A stretch of DNA of 64,000 bases from CAXXOK01 sp035353615. GTDB taxonomy: Bacteria > Bacillota > Clostridia > Christensenellales > Aristaeellaceae. The stretch is from the NCBI GenBank assembly GCA_035353615.1, contig DAOPZY010000015.1, positions 6,349-70,348 on the forward strand, in the 5' to 3' direction. Below the pieces are notes generated by a model. It was not told the DNA's origin. It saw nothing but the letters and a program-made list of their open reading frames with translations, and did no database searches. Position 1 is the first letter of the stretch, and the number at the start of each line of letters is the position of its first letter. A program made the translations under genes and the position numbers. Below, piece by piece: positions 53,908 through 62,474 of this stretch.

Positions 53908-54975
53908 TCAAAAAGTCGTGATCCAGCCAAACTGATCCGCCAGCTTGCCAAACTGGATTCCGGTCAACGTGTCGTAAAGTTTCTGGGTGATTTTGCCGAT
54001 GTTGCCATCGCCAATTTTCACCTCAGTTCCTTTATACGCAATTTTGTTCACAGGTGAAACAACCGCGGCCGTGCCGGTGCCAAAAGCCTCGGTCAGTTTG
54101 CCGTTCTTGGCGTCTGCAATCACATCGTCAATGGCCATGCGCTTTTCTTCCACTTCGTAGCCCATATGCTTGGCCAGCTTGAGCACGCTGTCGCGGGTGA
54201 TGCCGGGAAGAATGCTGCCGTTGAGCGCCGGGGTCACGATTTTTTTATTTTCGTAAACAAACATCATATTCATGGAGCCGACTTCTTCAATGTAGCGCTG
54301 CTCCACACCGTCCAGCCACAGCACCTGCGCGTGGCCCTCGTGTTTGGCTTTCGCGCCCGCGAGGATGCTCGCCGCATAGTTGCCGCCGGTTTTGGCAAAG
54401 CCAACGCCGCCGCGCACCGCGCGCACCAGCTGATCCTCCACATAAATGGAAACCGGAGCAAGGCCGCTTGCGTAATAAGCGCCGCTCGGGGAAAGCAACA
54501 CATAATACAGGTAGCTTTTCGCGGCGGAAACGCCCAGTTGCGCATCGGTGGCGATCATGGTGGGGCGAATGTAAAGCGATGTGCCTTCCTTATGGGGCGT
54601 CCATTCCTTATCCAGGTTCAGCAGCGCCATCAGGCTTTCCATATAAAGCTCAACCGGCATTTTCGCCATGCCCATCCGCTCGGCGGAATGGTTCATCCGT
54701 TCAAAATTATCGCGGATACGGAAAAGGTTAAAGCCTTTTTCCGTGCGGTAGCACTTTGCGCCTTCAAAAATTTCCTGCCCGTAATGGAGCACTGAGCAGG
54801 CCGGATCCAGCGACAGATTGCCGTACGGAACCACGCGCGCGTCGTGCCAGCCCTGACCCTCGTCATAATTGATCATCAGCATGTGATCGCTGAATATTTT
54901 TCCGAATCCCAGTTGACTTTCATCGGTCGGTTTCGCTTTCAGTTGGGTTGCTTTCGTGATTTTGATCTCGTACAT
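53908..54975 (-). CDS. ilvE: Branched-chain amino acid aminotransferase
   Basis: 355 aa, the length of class IIb BCATs. Visible are QGWHDARVVPYGNLSLDPAC, VLHYGQEIFEGAKCYRTEKG, YIRPTMIATDAQLGVSAAKS, GVGFAKTGGNYAASILA with the PLP-binding Lys, QVLWLDGVEQRYIEEVGSMN and FGTGTAAVVSPVNKI. It transfers amino groups between glutamate and branched-chain 2-oxo acids, the last step of Leu, Ile and Val synthesis. It has a strong promoter with a leader of only about 70 nt, too short for a T-box. Confidence 0.96.
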   Translation of the reverse strand: MYEIKITKATQLKAKPTDESQLGFGKIFSDHMLMINYDEGQGWHDARVVPYGNLSLDPACSVLHYGQEIFEGAKCYRTEKGFNLFRIRDNFERMNHSAERMGMAKMPVELYMESLMALLNLDKEWTPHKEGTSLYIRPTMIATDAQLGVSAAKSYLYYVLLSPSGAYYASGLAPVSIYVEDQLVRAVRGGVGFAKTGGNYAASILAGAKAKHEGHAQVLWLDGVEQRYIEEVGSMNMMFVYENKKIVTPALNGSILPGITRDSVLKLAKHMGYEVEEKRMAIDDVIADAKNGKLTEAFGTGTAAVVSPVNKIAYKGTEVKIGDGNIGKITQKLYDTLTGIQFGKLADQFGWITTF

Positions 54976-55046
54976 GCTCTCTCTCCTCCGCCCATCATTC
55001 TCCGCATCATCCGTAAACCGGTACCAGTGCCGTGACGCTTAGTGTT

Positions 55047-55074
55047 ATTATAGACGCTCACGACCATCTGTCAA
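55047..55074 (-). promoter_or_regulatory. SigA-type promoter of ilvE
   Basis: On the minus strand TTGACA (55069-55074), 16-bp spacer and TATAAT (55047-55052), both perfect hexamers. Confidence 0.88.
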
Positions 55075-55212
55075 GGTTTTTAGCGTTCCAAAACCGTTTG
55101 TTTTCATACCTTGGCCGGTTTTCCGACTCCCGCGCCTCCTAAGAGGGCAAATGGGCGATCGCGCGCCTGGAACGGATCGGATTTAATTCTGAACCCCTGC
55201 GATAACGAAGCC

Positions 55213-55248
55213 CAAAGGAAAGCCGGCGCCCGTGGCTCCTTGCTTTCC
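55213..55248 (-). terminator. Terminator after the peptidoglycan-binding protein gene
   Basis: Arms GGAAAGC (55217-55223) and GCTTTCC (55242-55248) are followed on the minus strand by TTTGGG. The structure abuts the stop codon. The rest of the gap to ilvE holds only the ilvE promoter. Confidence 0.55.
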
Positions 55249-56379
55249 TCAGCCCTCGGGCAGCGTGGGCAGGGCAACTGTGTAATGCGTCTGGGTTTCA
55301 TCCAACGTATAGGTAAGGCCAAAAACCTCCGTGGTCACATTCATGGGCAGGTAGAACAGCCCGTCCATCACCAGCCCCTGCCGCAGCGACAGCACCTGCG
55401 GCGTCTGATTTTTGATGATTTTCAAATCGGTTACCGTGCCAAGGTTATCCAGGGTGTAGGCAATCTGGTACACATCGGTGTTCACGGAGAAGGCCACTTC
55501 CTGCGTATCCGTATTGCCCGCGCCCGGTACGGTAACGATTCCGGCCGCCTGCAAAATGTCCAGCACGGGAACATACACCGTATCGCCGGCTTGCACAGGA
55601 TGGAGCACGGCGGGTTCCGCCGCTGCCGAATCACCAGAAGCCGCTGCGGCGGCTGTCAGCGGAGCGGTGCCGCTTGCCAGTATAAAATCCTGCGCAGTGA
55701 GCGTTTGCGGAGTCTGATCCACCGCGACGGTCGCTTCGGGGGCGGCGCTGTCCGTTGCGTCAGGCTCCGCGATAATGATGCCGTCGCTGCTATCCGGTGT
55801 TGGGGTCAGGTCAAGCAACGCAGAAACCGTTTCCGCGCTTGCGGTGGGCGCGGGCACAAAGGTCGGCGCGGGCGTCGGCGTGGCCGGGGCCGCCGTAATG
55901 GCGGCTGTGGGGCCGTTGGTTTGCGTTGCCGTTGGCGCGAGCGTTGTTTCCGTGGGGGCGTACACGACTTCCTTGCTTTCGTACAGCACGGTCAGTGTGC
56001 GTTTGCCCGCAATCCCGTCCGCCGACAAGCCCTGATAGTACTGAAAACGTTCCACAGCGCGGCGGGTCTGGTTCCCAAACACGCCGTCCACCTCGCCGGT
56101 AAAGTAGCCAAGCTCCGCCAGCCTGTTTTGCAGCAGCTTTACGTCCTCCCCCTTATCGCCAACCCGGATGGTTTTGTAGGTGTCGTTGGGGGTGATGTTG
56201 GGGGTTGGCACCGGGGTAGGCGTAGCGGTAGGCTCCGCGGTTACGGTTGCCGCTATCACGATTGTCGCGGTTGGGGCAACTGTTTCAGTTGCCGGCATCA
56301 GGGAAGGGTCCGGAGCCGACTGCACAGATGAAACAAAGACCATCGTAAGATAGAGTAGTATGGTTTTCAGCAGATCCAT
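55249..56379 (-). CDS. Secreted peptidoglycan-binding protein with low-complexity linkers
   Basis: 376 aa from ATG 56379, after GGAGGAG. A signal peptide (LLKTILLYLTMVFVSSVQSA) starts it. A Thr/Pro/Ala-rich stretch leads to a PG_binding_1 domain with GDKGEDVKLLQNRLAELGYF, GVFGNQTRRAVERFQ and GKRTL. A second long Ala/Thr/Pro linker (about residues 140-235) precedes a C-terminal beta domain with VYVPVLDILQAAG and GLFYLPMNVTTEVFG, similar to the copper amine oxidase N-terminal-like repeats common in Clostridia surface proteins. It probably binds the cell wall. No catalytic domain is seen. Confidence 0.8.
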   Translation of the reverse strand: MDLLKTILLYLTMVFVSSVQSAPDPSLMPATETVAPTATIVIAATVTAEPTATPTPVPTPNITPNDTYKTIRVGDKGEDVKLLQNRLAELGYFTGEVDGVFGNQTRRAVERFQYYQGLSADGIAGKRTLTVLYESKEVVYAPTETTLAPTATQTNGPTAAITAAPATPTPAPTFVPAPTASAETVSALLDLTPTPDSSDGIIIAEPDATDSAAPEATVAVDQTPQTLTAQDFILASGTAPLTAAAAASGDSAAAEPAVLHPVQAGDTVYVPVLDILQAAGIVTVPGAGNTDTQEVAFSVNTDVYQIAYTLDNLGTVTDLKIIKNQTPQVLSLRQGLVMDGLFYLPMNVTTEVFGLTYTLDETQTHYTVALPTLPEG

Positions 56380-56417
56380 GGCCGCTCCTCCTTCGCGCGA
56401 TGTCGCGTACTGGTTTG

Positions 56418-56447
56418 ATTATAACACGTTATGCTCGGCCTGCGCAA
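56418..56447 (-). promoter_or_regulatory. Promoter of the peptidoglycan-binding protein gene
   Basis: On the minus strand TTGCGC (56442-56447), 18-bp spacer and a perfect TATAAT (56418-56423), about 38 nt before the start codon. A TATACT at 56558-56563 on the plus strand is a possible -10 for the divergent PfkB gene. Confidence 0.55.
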
Positions 56448-56662
56448 TCCAATGCGGCAACCTGCGCAACTTTGTGCGCGACAGCTCCCGCGTTGCCCGT
56501 GGACAGCCGCCAAACGCAATCCGGAAAGAATCCCGTGCAAAAAAAGCCAAAATGCTTTATACTGTGATAAGGTTTTTCAAAGCCGAATCAGTTCCGGCTC
56601 ACCTAATGTTTACAGAACTTACGGCGTTACAAACCAGTTCACGGGTCAGGGAGGCGATTTTC

Positions 56663-57781
56663 TTGGCGGTTGGCATTTGCCCCAAAGCGATTGTCGCGGG
56701 GCATATCTGTGTGGATATCACGCCTGCCATCGCGCCGCTTGGGCACGAATCGCTTTCTCAGCTGATGCAGCCGGGGCGGCTGATCCATGTGGGCGCGGCG
56801 GATGTGCACACAGGCGGCTGTGTGGCCAACACTGGGCTTGCGCTTCAAAAGCTGGGTGTGCCCACAAGGATGGTGGCTCGGGTAGGCCGGGATGCGTTTG
56901 CGGACCTCCTGCGCGGGTTGTTGGCAGCCGATGGCGCGGACGCCGCGCTTGTTGACGATCCGGATCGTTCCACCTCCTACAGCGTTGTGATCGCGCCTCC
57001 GGGCATAGACCGCATTTTTCTGCATAACCCCGGCGCAAACAAAGGTTTTTCCGAAACGGATGTGCCTGACGAGACGCTTTTCGGCGCGACGCTTTTTCAC
57101 TTTGGCTATCCGCCGATGATGACGGCCCTTTGCGCCCATGAGGGCGCCGAGCTGCTGGCGCTGCTGGCGCGCGTAAAACAACGCGGGCTGATTACCTCCA
57201 TGGATATGGCGGCGATTGACCCCGCAAGCGAAGCGGCCAAAATCAACTGGCCCGCCCTGCTGACCCGGTTGCTGCCTTCCGTCGATTTTTTCCTGCCCAG
57301 CGCCGAGGAAATTTGTTTTATGCTGGACCGGAAGCGTTATGCGGAATGGCTGACTCGCGCCGATGGCCGGGATGTAACGGAAATACTGGACATTCAAAAG
57401 GATATTGCGCCTCTGGCAAACCAATTGCTTGCAATGGGTTGCAAGGTGGCGGTTATCAAGTGCGGCGCGCGCGGCATGTACTACGCTTCGGCCGCTTCCG
57501 ACATGCCCAAAGCCGAAGAGCTATCGCTTTCAGCGGCGCAATGGTCCGGGTTGTCCGGTTTTCAGCCGAGCTTTACGCCGCGTCGCGTGCTTTCGGCAAC
57601 CGGCGCGGGGGATACCAGCATTGCAGCGTTCCTCGCTTCCGCGCTGGAAGGGTGCGGGCTTGCGCACTGTGTGCGCCGCGCCGCGGCTACCGGCGCGTGC
57701 TGTGTGGAAGCGTACGATGCCCTGAGCGGCTTGGAACCGCTTGCGACGCTGGACCGCCGCATTGCCGACGGTTGGCGCTGA
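56663..57781 (+). CDS. PfkB-family carbohydrate kinase
   Basis: 372 aa from a TTG at 56663, 8 nt after GGGAGG; the long open frame upstream contains promoter DNA and has no site. Ribokinase-fold signatures are IVAGHICVDITP, HTGGCVANTGLALQKLG and the catalytic LSATGAGDTSIAAFL with its Asp. It is longer than usual (about 310 aa) because of insertions around 200-290. The adjacent class II aldolase suggests the pair phosphorylates and cleaves a hexose or ketose; the sugar is unknown. No transporter is next to it. Confidence 0.83.
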   Translation: MAVGICPKAIVAGHICVDITPAIAPLGHESLSQLMQPGRLIHVGAADVHTGGCVANTGLALQKLGVPTRMVARVGRDAFADLLRGLLAADGADAALVDDPDRSTSYSVVIAPPGIDRIFLHNPGANKGFSETDVPDETLFGATLFHFGYPPMMTALCAHEGAELLALLARVKQRGLITSMDMAAIDPASEAAKINWPALLTRLLPSVDFFLPSAEEICFMLDRKRYAEWLTRADGRDVTEILDIQKDIAPLANQLLAMGCKVAVIKCGARGMYYASAASDMPKAEELSLSAAQWSGLSGFQPSFTPRRVLSATGAGDTSIAAFLASALEGCGLAHCVRRAAATGACCVEAYDALSGLEPLATLDRRIADGWR

Positions 57782-57862
57782 ACTTATAGGCTGCGCGGTT
57801 GCGCGCGCAAGTCCCGGAATATCATCACGCCATCAAACTCAATGGCCCAAGGAGGGTTTGCC

Positions 57863-58717
57863 ATGCTTGTGAATTTGAACGAGGTTCTGTTACCCGCGAA
57901 AAAAGGAAAGTATGCCGTCGGTTTGTTTAACACCGTCAACCTTGAAATGGCGCGGGGCGTGATCGCTGCCGCGGAGAAGCTGCGTTCCCCTGTGATTATC
58001 GGCACAGCCGAAGTGCTTTTGCCATACGGCCCGCTGCATGAACTTGCCGATTTGCTCCTGCCCATGGCATGCCGCGCCGCGGTGCCGATTGTGCTGCATT
58101 ACGATCACGGGCTTACGTTTGAGCAGTGCATGCGCGCGCTGAAGTATGGGTTTACCTCCATCATGTACGATTGTTCCACCAGCGCCTATGAGGACAACGT
58201 CCGCAAAGTACGGGAACTAGCCGAAATTGCCCACGCTTTTGGCGCGACCGTAGAAGCGGAACTGGGCCATGTTGGCAACAACGAAGGCGAAGGATCTTCC
58301 GAAACCCCAGACCCAAGCGCATTTTACACCGAACCCGCGCAGGCGCGGGATTTTATCGAGCGCACCCATGCCGATGCGCTGGCCATTGCCGTTGGCACGG
58401 CGCACGGCGCGTACAAACTGCCCCCGAAGCTGGATTTTGCGCGCATTGAACAAATCGTTGCCGTGATCCCAGCCACCCCGTTGGTGCTGCACGGCGGCAG
58501 CGGGCTGAGCGATGACGATTTCCGCAAAGCCATCCGCTGTGGTATCAGCAAGGTCAACATTTTTACCGATATCAACGTTGCTGGCGCCATGGGAATGCAG
58601 CAGGGGTTAGCCGAAGGGAAACGCGCGGTGACCGATCTGGTGCCCTATCAGGTGGAGGCCATTCAGGCCGCTACCGAGGCGAAGATGACGCTGTTTGGTT
58701 CCGTCGGCAAGGGCTGA
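57863..58717 (+). CDS. Class II fructose-bisphosphate/tagatose-bisphosphate aldolase family
   Basis: 284 aa from ATG 57863, after AAGGAGGG. Zinc-dependent aldolase features are YAVGLFNTVNLEMARGVI, VPIVLHYDHGLTFEQCMRAL with catalytic Asp and zinc-ligand His, VEAELGHVGNNEG, AIAVGTAHGAYKLPPKLDF with a second ligand His, LVLHGGSGLSDDD with the third, and VNIFTDINVAGA for phosphate binding. Specificity among FbaA, GatY, KbaY and related enzymes is not decided. It follows the PfkB kinase gene by 81 nt on the same strand. Confidence 0.9.
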   Translation: MLVNLNEVLLPAKKGKYAVGLFNTVNLEMARGVIAAAEKLRSPVIIGTAEVLLPYGPLHELADLLLPMACRAAVPIVLHYDHGLTFEQCMRALKYGFTSIMYDCSTSAYEDNVRKVRELAEIAHAFGATVEAELGHVGNNEGEGSSETPDPSAFYTEPAQARDFIERTHADALAIAVGTAHGAYKLPPKLDFARIEQIVAVIPATPLVLHGGSGLSDDDFRKAIRCGISKVNIFTDINVAGAMGMQQGLAEGKRAVTDLVPYQVEAIQAATEAKMTLFGSVGKG

Positions 58718-58866
58718 GTCGCCCCTGCCGTTCCGAATCCATTTTAGCCCCATTCCTTTCGCCATCGTCCGTGAGGGCGTTTTCCGGTTTGCCACCCGGC
58801 AAAACCCACGTTGCATGGCCCGCGCGGCTTACGCGAAAGTATCATTACTGATCGAGGTGACCTCCG

Positions 58867-59952
58867 ATGCCAACCGTATCCGTTCAAAAAACCCCAAGTT
58901 ATGAACCTCAGGACGTGTATCGCGCCATATGCGAACATTTTGACAATCTGGATATCGCTGCGGACCTCACCCCGGATACTCGCGTGCTGCTCAAACCCAA
59001 CCTGCTGGCCGCGCGGGACCCTTCCCTCGCGGTGACAACGCATCCGGCGGTTCTTGCGGCTGCGGCAAAGCGGCTGCGCGAGCTGGGGGTGAAGCAGATT
59101 GTGCTGGCGGACAGCCCCGGCGGCGTGTATACGCCTGCCGCCTTGCGAAAAATATACGCCGCCTGCGGTTTGGAACCGCTCGCCGAATGGATGCGCCTTA
59201 ACGAGGATGTGACCGTCGGCGAACGCAACGGCTTTTCACTGATTCAGCCGGTGCTGGATGCGGATTTTATCATCAATTGTCCAAAACTCAAGACGCATGG
59301 GCTTACGGTGATGAGCGCCGGCGTTAAAAACCTGTTTGGTTGCATCCCGGGGCTAAAAAAACCGGAGCAGCACTGTCTGAAACCGACTATCGAATCTTTT
59401 TGTGAGATGTTGCTTTCGCTTTGCGAAGCCGTGAAGCCCACGCTGACGTTGCTGGACGCGGTGGACTGCATGGAAGGCAACGGCCCCGGCGGCGGCAAGG
59501 TGCGCCCAATGGGCTACACGCTTTGTTCCCGCTCCGTTTATGCGGTGGATGAAGCCGCCGCGATGCTGATGGCGCTTCGCCCAAGCATGGCGCCAATTCT
59601 TCGGATTGCGCGTCAGAAAGGCTTCAGCAGCCCCGAGATCACCTGGATAGGCGATCCGCTTACCCCGGCGGATCCCCCCTTTCTGTTGCCAGACGCGATT
59701 ACCAAAGGGGAGCGGTTCTTCTCCGTCAATGGGCTGTTTCATCATTTCTTTGGCAGAAAGCGCACCTTCCCGGCTGTGATCGCAGAAAAATGCGTCGGAT
59801 GCGGAAAATGCGCGGAATCCTGCCCCAAGGGCATTATTCGCGTTGCGGAACGACGCGCGGTGATTGCGCCCAAAGGTTGCATATCCTGTTTTTGCTGTCA
59901 GGAGATGTGCCCGGCCCATGCCATCGATGCGGTACGCAGGCGCGCCTGGTAG
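58867..59952 (+). CDS. DUF362 protein with C-terminal 2[4Fe-4S] ferredoxin domain
   Basis: 361 aa from ATG 58867, after GAGGTGA. The DUF362 domain covers residues 1-290 (VLLKPNLLAARDPSLAVTTH, IVLADSPGG, DFIINCPKLKTHGLTVMSAG, VKNLFGCIPG). The C-terminal domain has two CxxCxxCxxxCP clusters, CVGCGKCAESCP and CISCFCCQEMCP, each for a [4Fe-4S] centre. Such proteins are common in anaerobes; their electron-transfer partner is unknown. Spacing to the aldolase gene (149 nt) leaves co-transcription uncertain. Confidence 0.9.
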   Translation: MPTVSVQKTPSYEPQDVYRAICEHFDNLDIAADLTPDTRVLLKPNLLAARDPSLAVTTHPAVLAAAAKRLRELGVKQIVLADSPGGVYTPAALRKIYAACGLEPLAEWMRLNEDVTVGERNGFSLIQPVLDADFIINCPKLKTHGLTVMSAGVKNLFGCIPGLKKPEQHCLKPTIESFCEMLLSLCEAVKPTLTLLDAVDCMEGNGPGGGKVRPMGYTLCSRSVYAVDEAAAMLMALRPSMAPILRIARQKGFSSPEITWIGDPLTPADPPFLLPDAITKGERFFSVNGLFHHFFGRKRTFPAVIAEKCVGCGKCAESCPKGIIRVAERRAVIAPKGCISCFCCQEMCPAHAIDAVRRRAW

Positions 59953-60007
59953 CCTTTCTCCGCTTCAGCGGAACGTTTCTCCGGTTTGCTAAAAATTCAA
60001 ACATCAA

Positions 60008-60050
60008 AAAACAAGCCTGCGCTTTTAAACCGCGTGGCTTGTTTTCTTTT
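60008..60050 (+). terminator. Intrinsic terminator after the DUF362 gene
   Basis: Arms AACAAGCC (60010-60017) and GGCTTGTT (60036-60043) are followed by TTCTTTTC. It lies about 55 nt after the stop codon. Confidence 0.85.
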
Positions 60051-60144
60051 CAAGTGACTTAGGCCATAGCGTACCCCGCTTTCGCCTTCAAAGCGGTTTA
60101 TGCGCTCTGGCCCGCGTCTTGTGCCCTTCAGCGCAGATACCCTG

Positions 60145-61641
60145 TTACGGCATTATCACATGGTATGCCGAACCCTCTGGAATTTCCACATACTGATGGC
60201 GGCTCAGATAATCAAGGATGAGCTCGCTTACGTCCGTCTGGATTTCCCGAACGCGCTCACAGCCCGCGAAACCGTCAAAATCACCGGCGCCGGTCGCGCG
60301 GTAGCTGTTCATGACCAGCGTAAAGGTTTGGGAATCCGTAACCGCCTGCCCGTTATACAGCATTTGCGTCACTCTATGCCCCGGTGGGTTACGCAAATCA
60401 AACGTATAGGCGATTCCGTCAAAATAATCATAGTTGTAATGGGCTTCCTTGGGGGTCAGGAAAGCATCCGATACCCTCACCCCGCCGTTACCGTCCACCG
60501 CAAAGTAGGTGGCGCACTGTTCCAGCGCCGCGCGGAGCACAAGACCGGTTACGCGCAGCACAACCAACGTGTTGGCATACACGTAGCTCGCCACCACATC
60601 CCGCACGGTTACGGCGCTGTCAAACCCGCGCACGTCGTTCCCAAGCGATGTGCAGCTCAGCTCCGCGCCGCTGGCCTCCAATTGCACGCGGTTAAAAAAA
60701 GCCGTGATTGGCGAGCCGTGAAGGGCCATTGCCAGCTTATCTTCCGGCCATAACGGTTTGGACAGTCGTCCGATCGGTTGGTCAAGCCACGCGGTTACCT
60801 CCGCGTACAGCATTTCCTCCCACGGTTTCATAGGCGCGTCCGCGCGCGGCGCGCACAGTTCCGATTCGATCCGCCCGCTTTCATCCACCGTTAGGCGGAT
60901 AAATGCGGTCGCGTTACAGGGCGTTTGCACAATATGGGTTCCGTGATAGGTTTGATTTGCCATCACAATGTGCTGATGGCCTGTCAGCAAAATATCAAAC
61001 GGCAGTTCTTCGCACAGTCGGCAGGCGATGTTTTCGTCGGTTTCGCTCAGCCTGCGGCCGCTGACCACGTCCTTTTCAAATCCGCCGTGGTAGATGCCGA
61101 TCAGTATATCCGTTTGACCCTCAAGCGCTTTCACGGCGGCTCTGGCGGCTTCCAAGGGGTTGCTTACCTCAAGCGTGCCCAAATGTTCGGGCGTTTCCCA
61201 AAGGTTCACCCAATCGGTTACGATGCCAACAAGGCCAACGCGAAAGCCGTTTTGCAACGTATGCAAAGCATAGCCGCTGACCGGCATTCGGTTTTGGCGG
61301 TCCCGCACATTCGCGCACAGACAACGCGCGTTCAATGCTTGCAGGTGCCCCAGCAGCGTTTCATAGCCATAATTAAAATCATGGTTGCCAAGGGTCACAT
61401 AATCATACTGAAGATCGTTCATCACAGCCGCGCAGGGCATGGGCAAACCCTTCGCGTGGCAATAATACGTCAGCGGCGAGCCTTGGATCGTATCCCCGCC
61501 ATCCACAATCAGCGTGTTCCCATCCTTAGGAAATGCCATACCAAGCATACCCTGCGCCCGGGGCTTAGGGTCGGCAAAGCTGGTATTGTACAGATAGCCG
61601 TGCGTATCCGAGGTGAAGTAGAGGGTCAGTCGCTTGGCCAT
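60145..61641 (-). CDS. Cytoplasmic 5'-nucleotidase/UshA-type metallophosphatase
   Basis: 498 aa. The metallophosphatase motifs are complete: YFTSDTHGYLY, VDGGDTIQGSP, VTLGNHDFNYG, LIGIYHGGFE and LTGHQHIV. The C-terminal 5'-nucleotidase domain has SCTSLGNDVRGFD and VVRDVVASYVYANTLVVLRV. UshA-like enzymes hydrolyse nucleotides, UDP-sugars or 2',3'-cyclic nucleotides and are generally secreted; this one has no signal peptide, so it should act inside the cell. It starts 3 nt after the second PhnE-type permease gene, implying that it processes the imported phosphorus compound. Confidence 0.9.
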   Translation of the reverse strand: MAKRLTLYFTSDTHGYLYNTSFADPKPRAQGMLGMAFPKDGNTLIVDGGDTIQGSPLTYYCHAKGLPMPCAAVMNDLQYDYVTLGNHDFNYGYETLLGHLQALNARCLCANVRDRQNRMPVSGYALHTLQNGFRVGLVGIVTDWVNLWETPEHLGTLEVSNPLEAARAAVKALEGQTDILIGIYHGGFEKDVVSGRRLSETDENIACRLCEELPFDILLTGHQHIVMANQTYHGTHIVQTPCNATAFIRLTVDESGRIESELCAPRADAPMKPWEEMLYAEVTAWLDQPIGRLSKPLWPEDKLAMALHGSPITAFFNRVQLEASGAELSCTSLGNDVRGFDSAVTVRDVVASYVYANTLVVLRVTGLVLRAALEQCATYFAVDGNGGVRVSDAFLTPKEAHYNYDYFDGIAYTFDLRNPPGHRVTQMLYNGQAVTDSQTFTLVMNSYRATGAGDFDGFAGCERVREIQTDVSELILDYLSRHQYVEIPEGSAYHVIMP

Positions 61642-61644
61642 AGA

Positions 61645-62463
61645 TCAGCCTCTCGCCAGCTTTTTGCGCACCTTGGTGGAAAAAAGCTCGATGATGAGCA
61701 TCAGCACAATCATCCCAAACAGGAAGGCGCCCACCATGCTCCACCTGCGGCTGTTGATGCACTGAATGAGCGCCGCGCCGATGCCGCCCGCCCCGACGAT
61801 GCCCAGCGTGGTCGCGTCCTTGATGTTGATATCAAACCGGTAGATCAGCGTGGAAACAAAGTTGGCATAAAGCTGGGGCAAAATGCCGTAGCGTATTTTT
61901 TGAAAGGTAGTGCACCCGGACGCGTCCAGGCTTTCCAGAATGCGCGTATCCAAATCTTCAATCGCGTTTATGTACATTTTGCTAATCATGCCTATGGAGC
62001 AGATGCTCTGCGTTACCACGCCGCAAAACGCGCCCGGCCCGGTGACGCGGATCCACACCAGCGCCCACACCAGACTGGGTATGGTGCGGATGAGCAGGAT
62101 AAACGCCCTAAAAATGAAGGCGACCCATTTGGGCATGATGTTTTCGCTGGCCATAAAGCTGAACGGCACCGCCAGCAACCCGCCAAACAGCGTGCCCAGC
62201 ACGGCAATCGCGATGGTTTCAAACAGCATGTAAGGCACGCCGTTTTTCGACAGATCAAACAGCAGCGTCGTATCCGGGTGAAGAATCCCAAACACAATGC
62301 CATAGGCCACTTCGCTGCCTTTTGCGGCCAATCCCTTAAACTTGATAGCATTTGCGGACCACCCGAGCAGAATCACCACCAAAAGGGTAATCAGCGTATA
62401 CAGCCACCAGCGCCGGGGTCTGGTTTCATACATGGCCTCGATGGGGTTGATTGTTTTTTGCAT
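61645..62463 (-). CDS. phnE: PhnE-type phosphonate ABC transporter permease (second)
   Basis: 272 aa from ATG 62463, 8 nt after AGGAGG; a TTG six bases upstream is too close to that site. About six membrane helices are seen, with the ABC permease coupling loop EDLDTRILESLDASGCTTFQ and the following IRYGILPQLYANFVS (EAA-like). GIVGAGGIGAALIQCINSR is typical of PhnE. It pairs with the permease gene upstream to form a heterodimeric channel for phosphonates, phosphite or phosphate esters. Confidence 0.9.
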   Translation of the reverse strand: MQKTINPIEAMYETRPRRWWLYTLITLLVVILLGWSANAIKFKGLAAKGSEVAYGIVFGILHPDTTLLFDLSKNGVPYMLFETIAIAVLGTLFGGLLAVPFSFMASENIMPKWVAFIFRAFILLIRTIPSLVWALVWIRVTGPGAFCGVVTQSICSIGMISKMYINAIEDLDTRILESLDASGCTTFQKIRYGILPQLYANFVSTLIYRFDINIKDATTLGIVGAGGIGAALIQCINSRRWSMVGAFLFGMIVLMLIIELFSTKVRKKLARG

Positions 62464-62474
62464 GGCCAAACCTC

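Noticed and set aside
54976..55046. Possible T-box leader for ilvE
   Set aside because: The leader is only about 70 nt and contains no T-box sequence or terminator/antiterminator pair.
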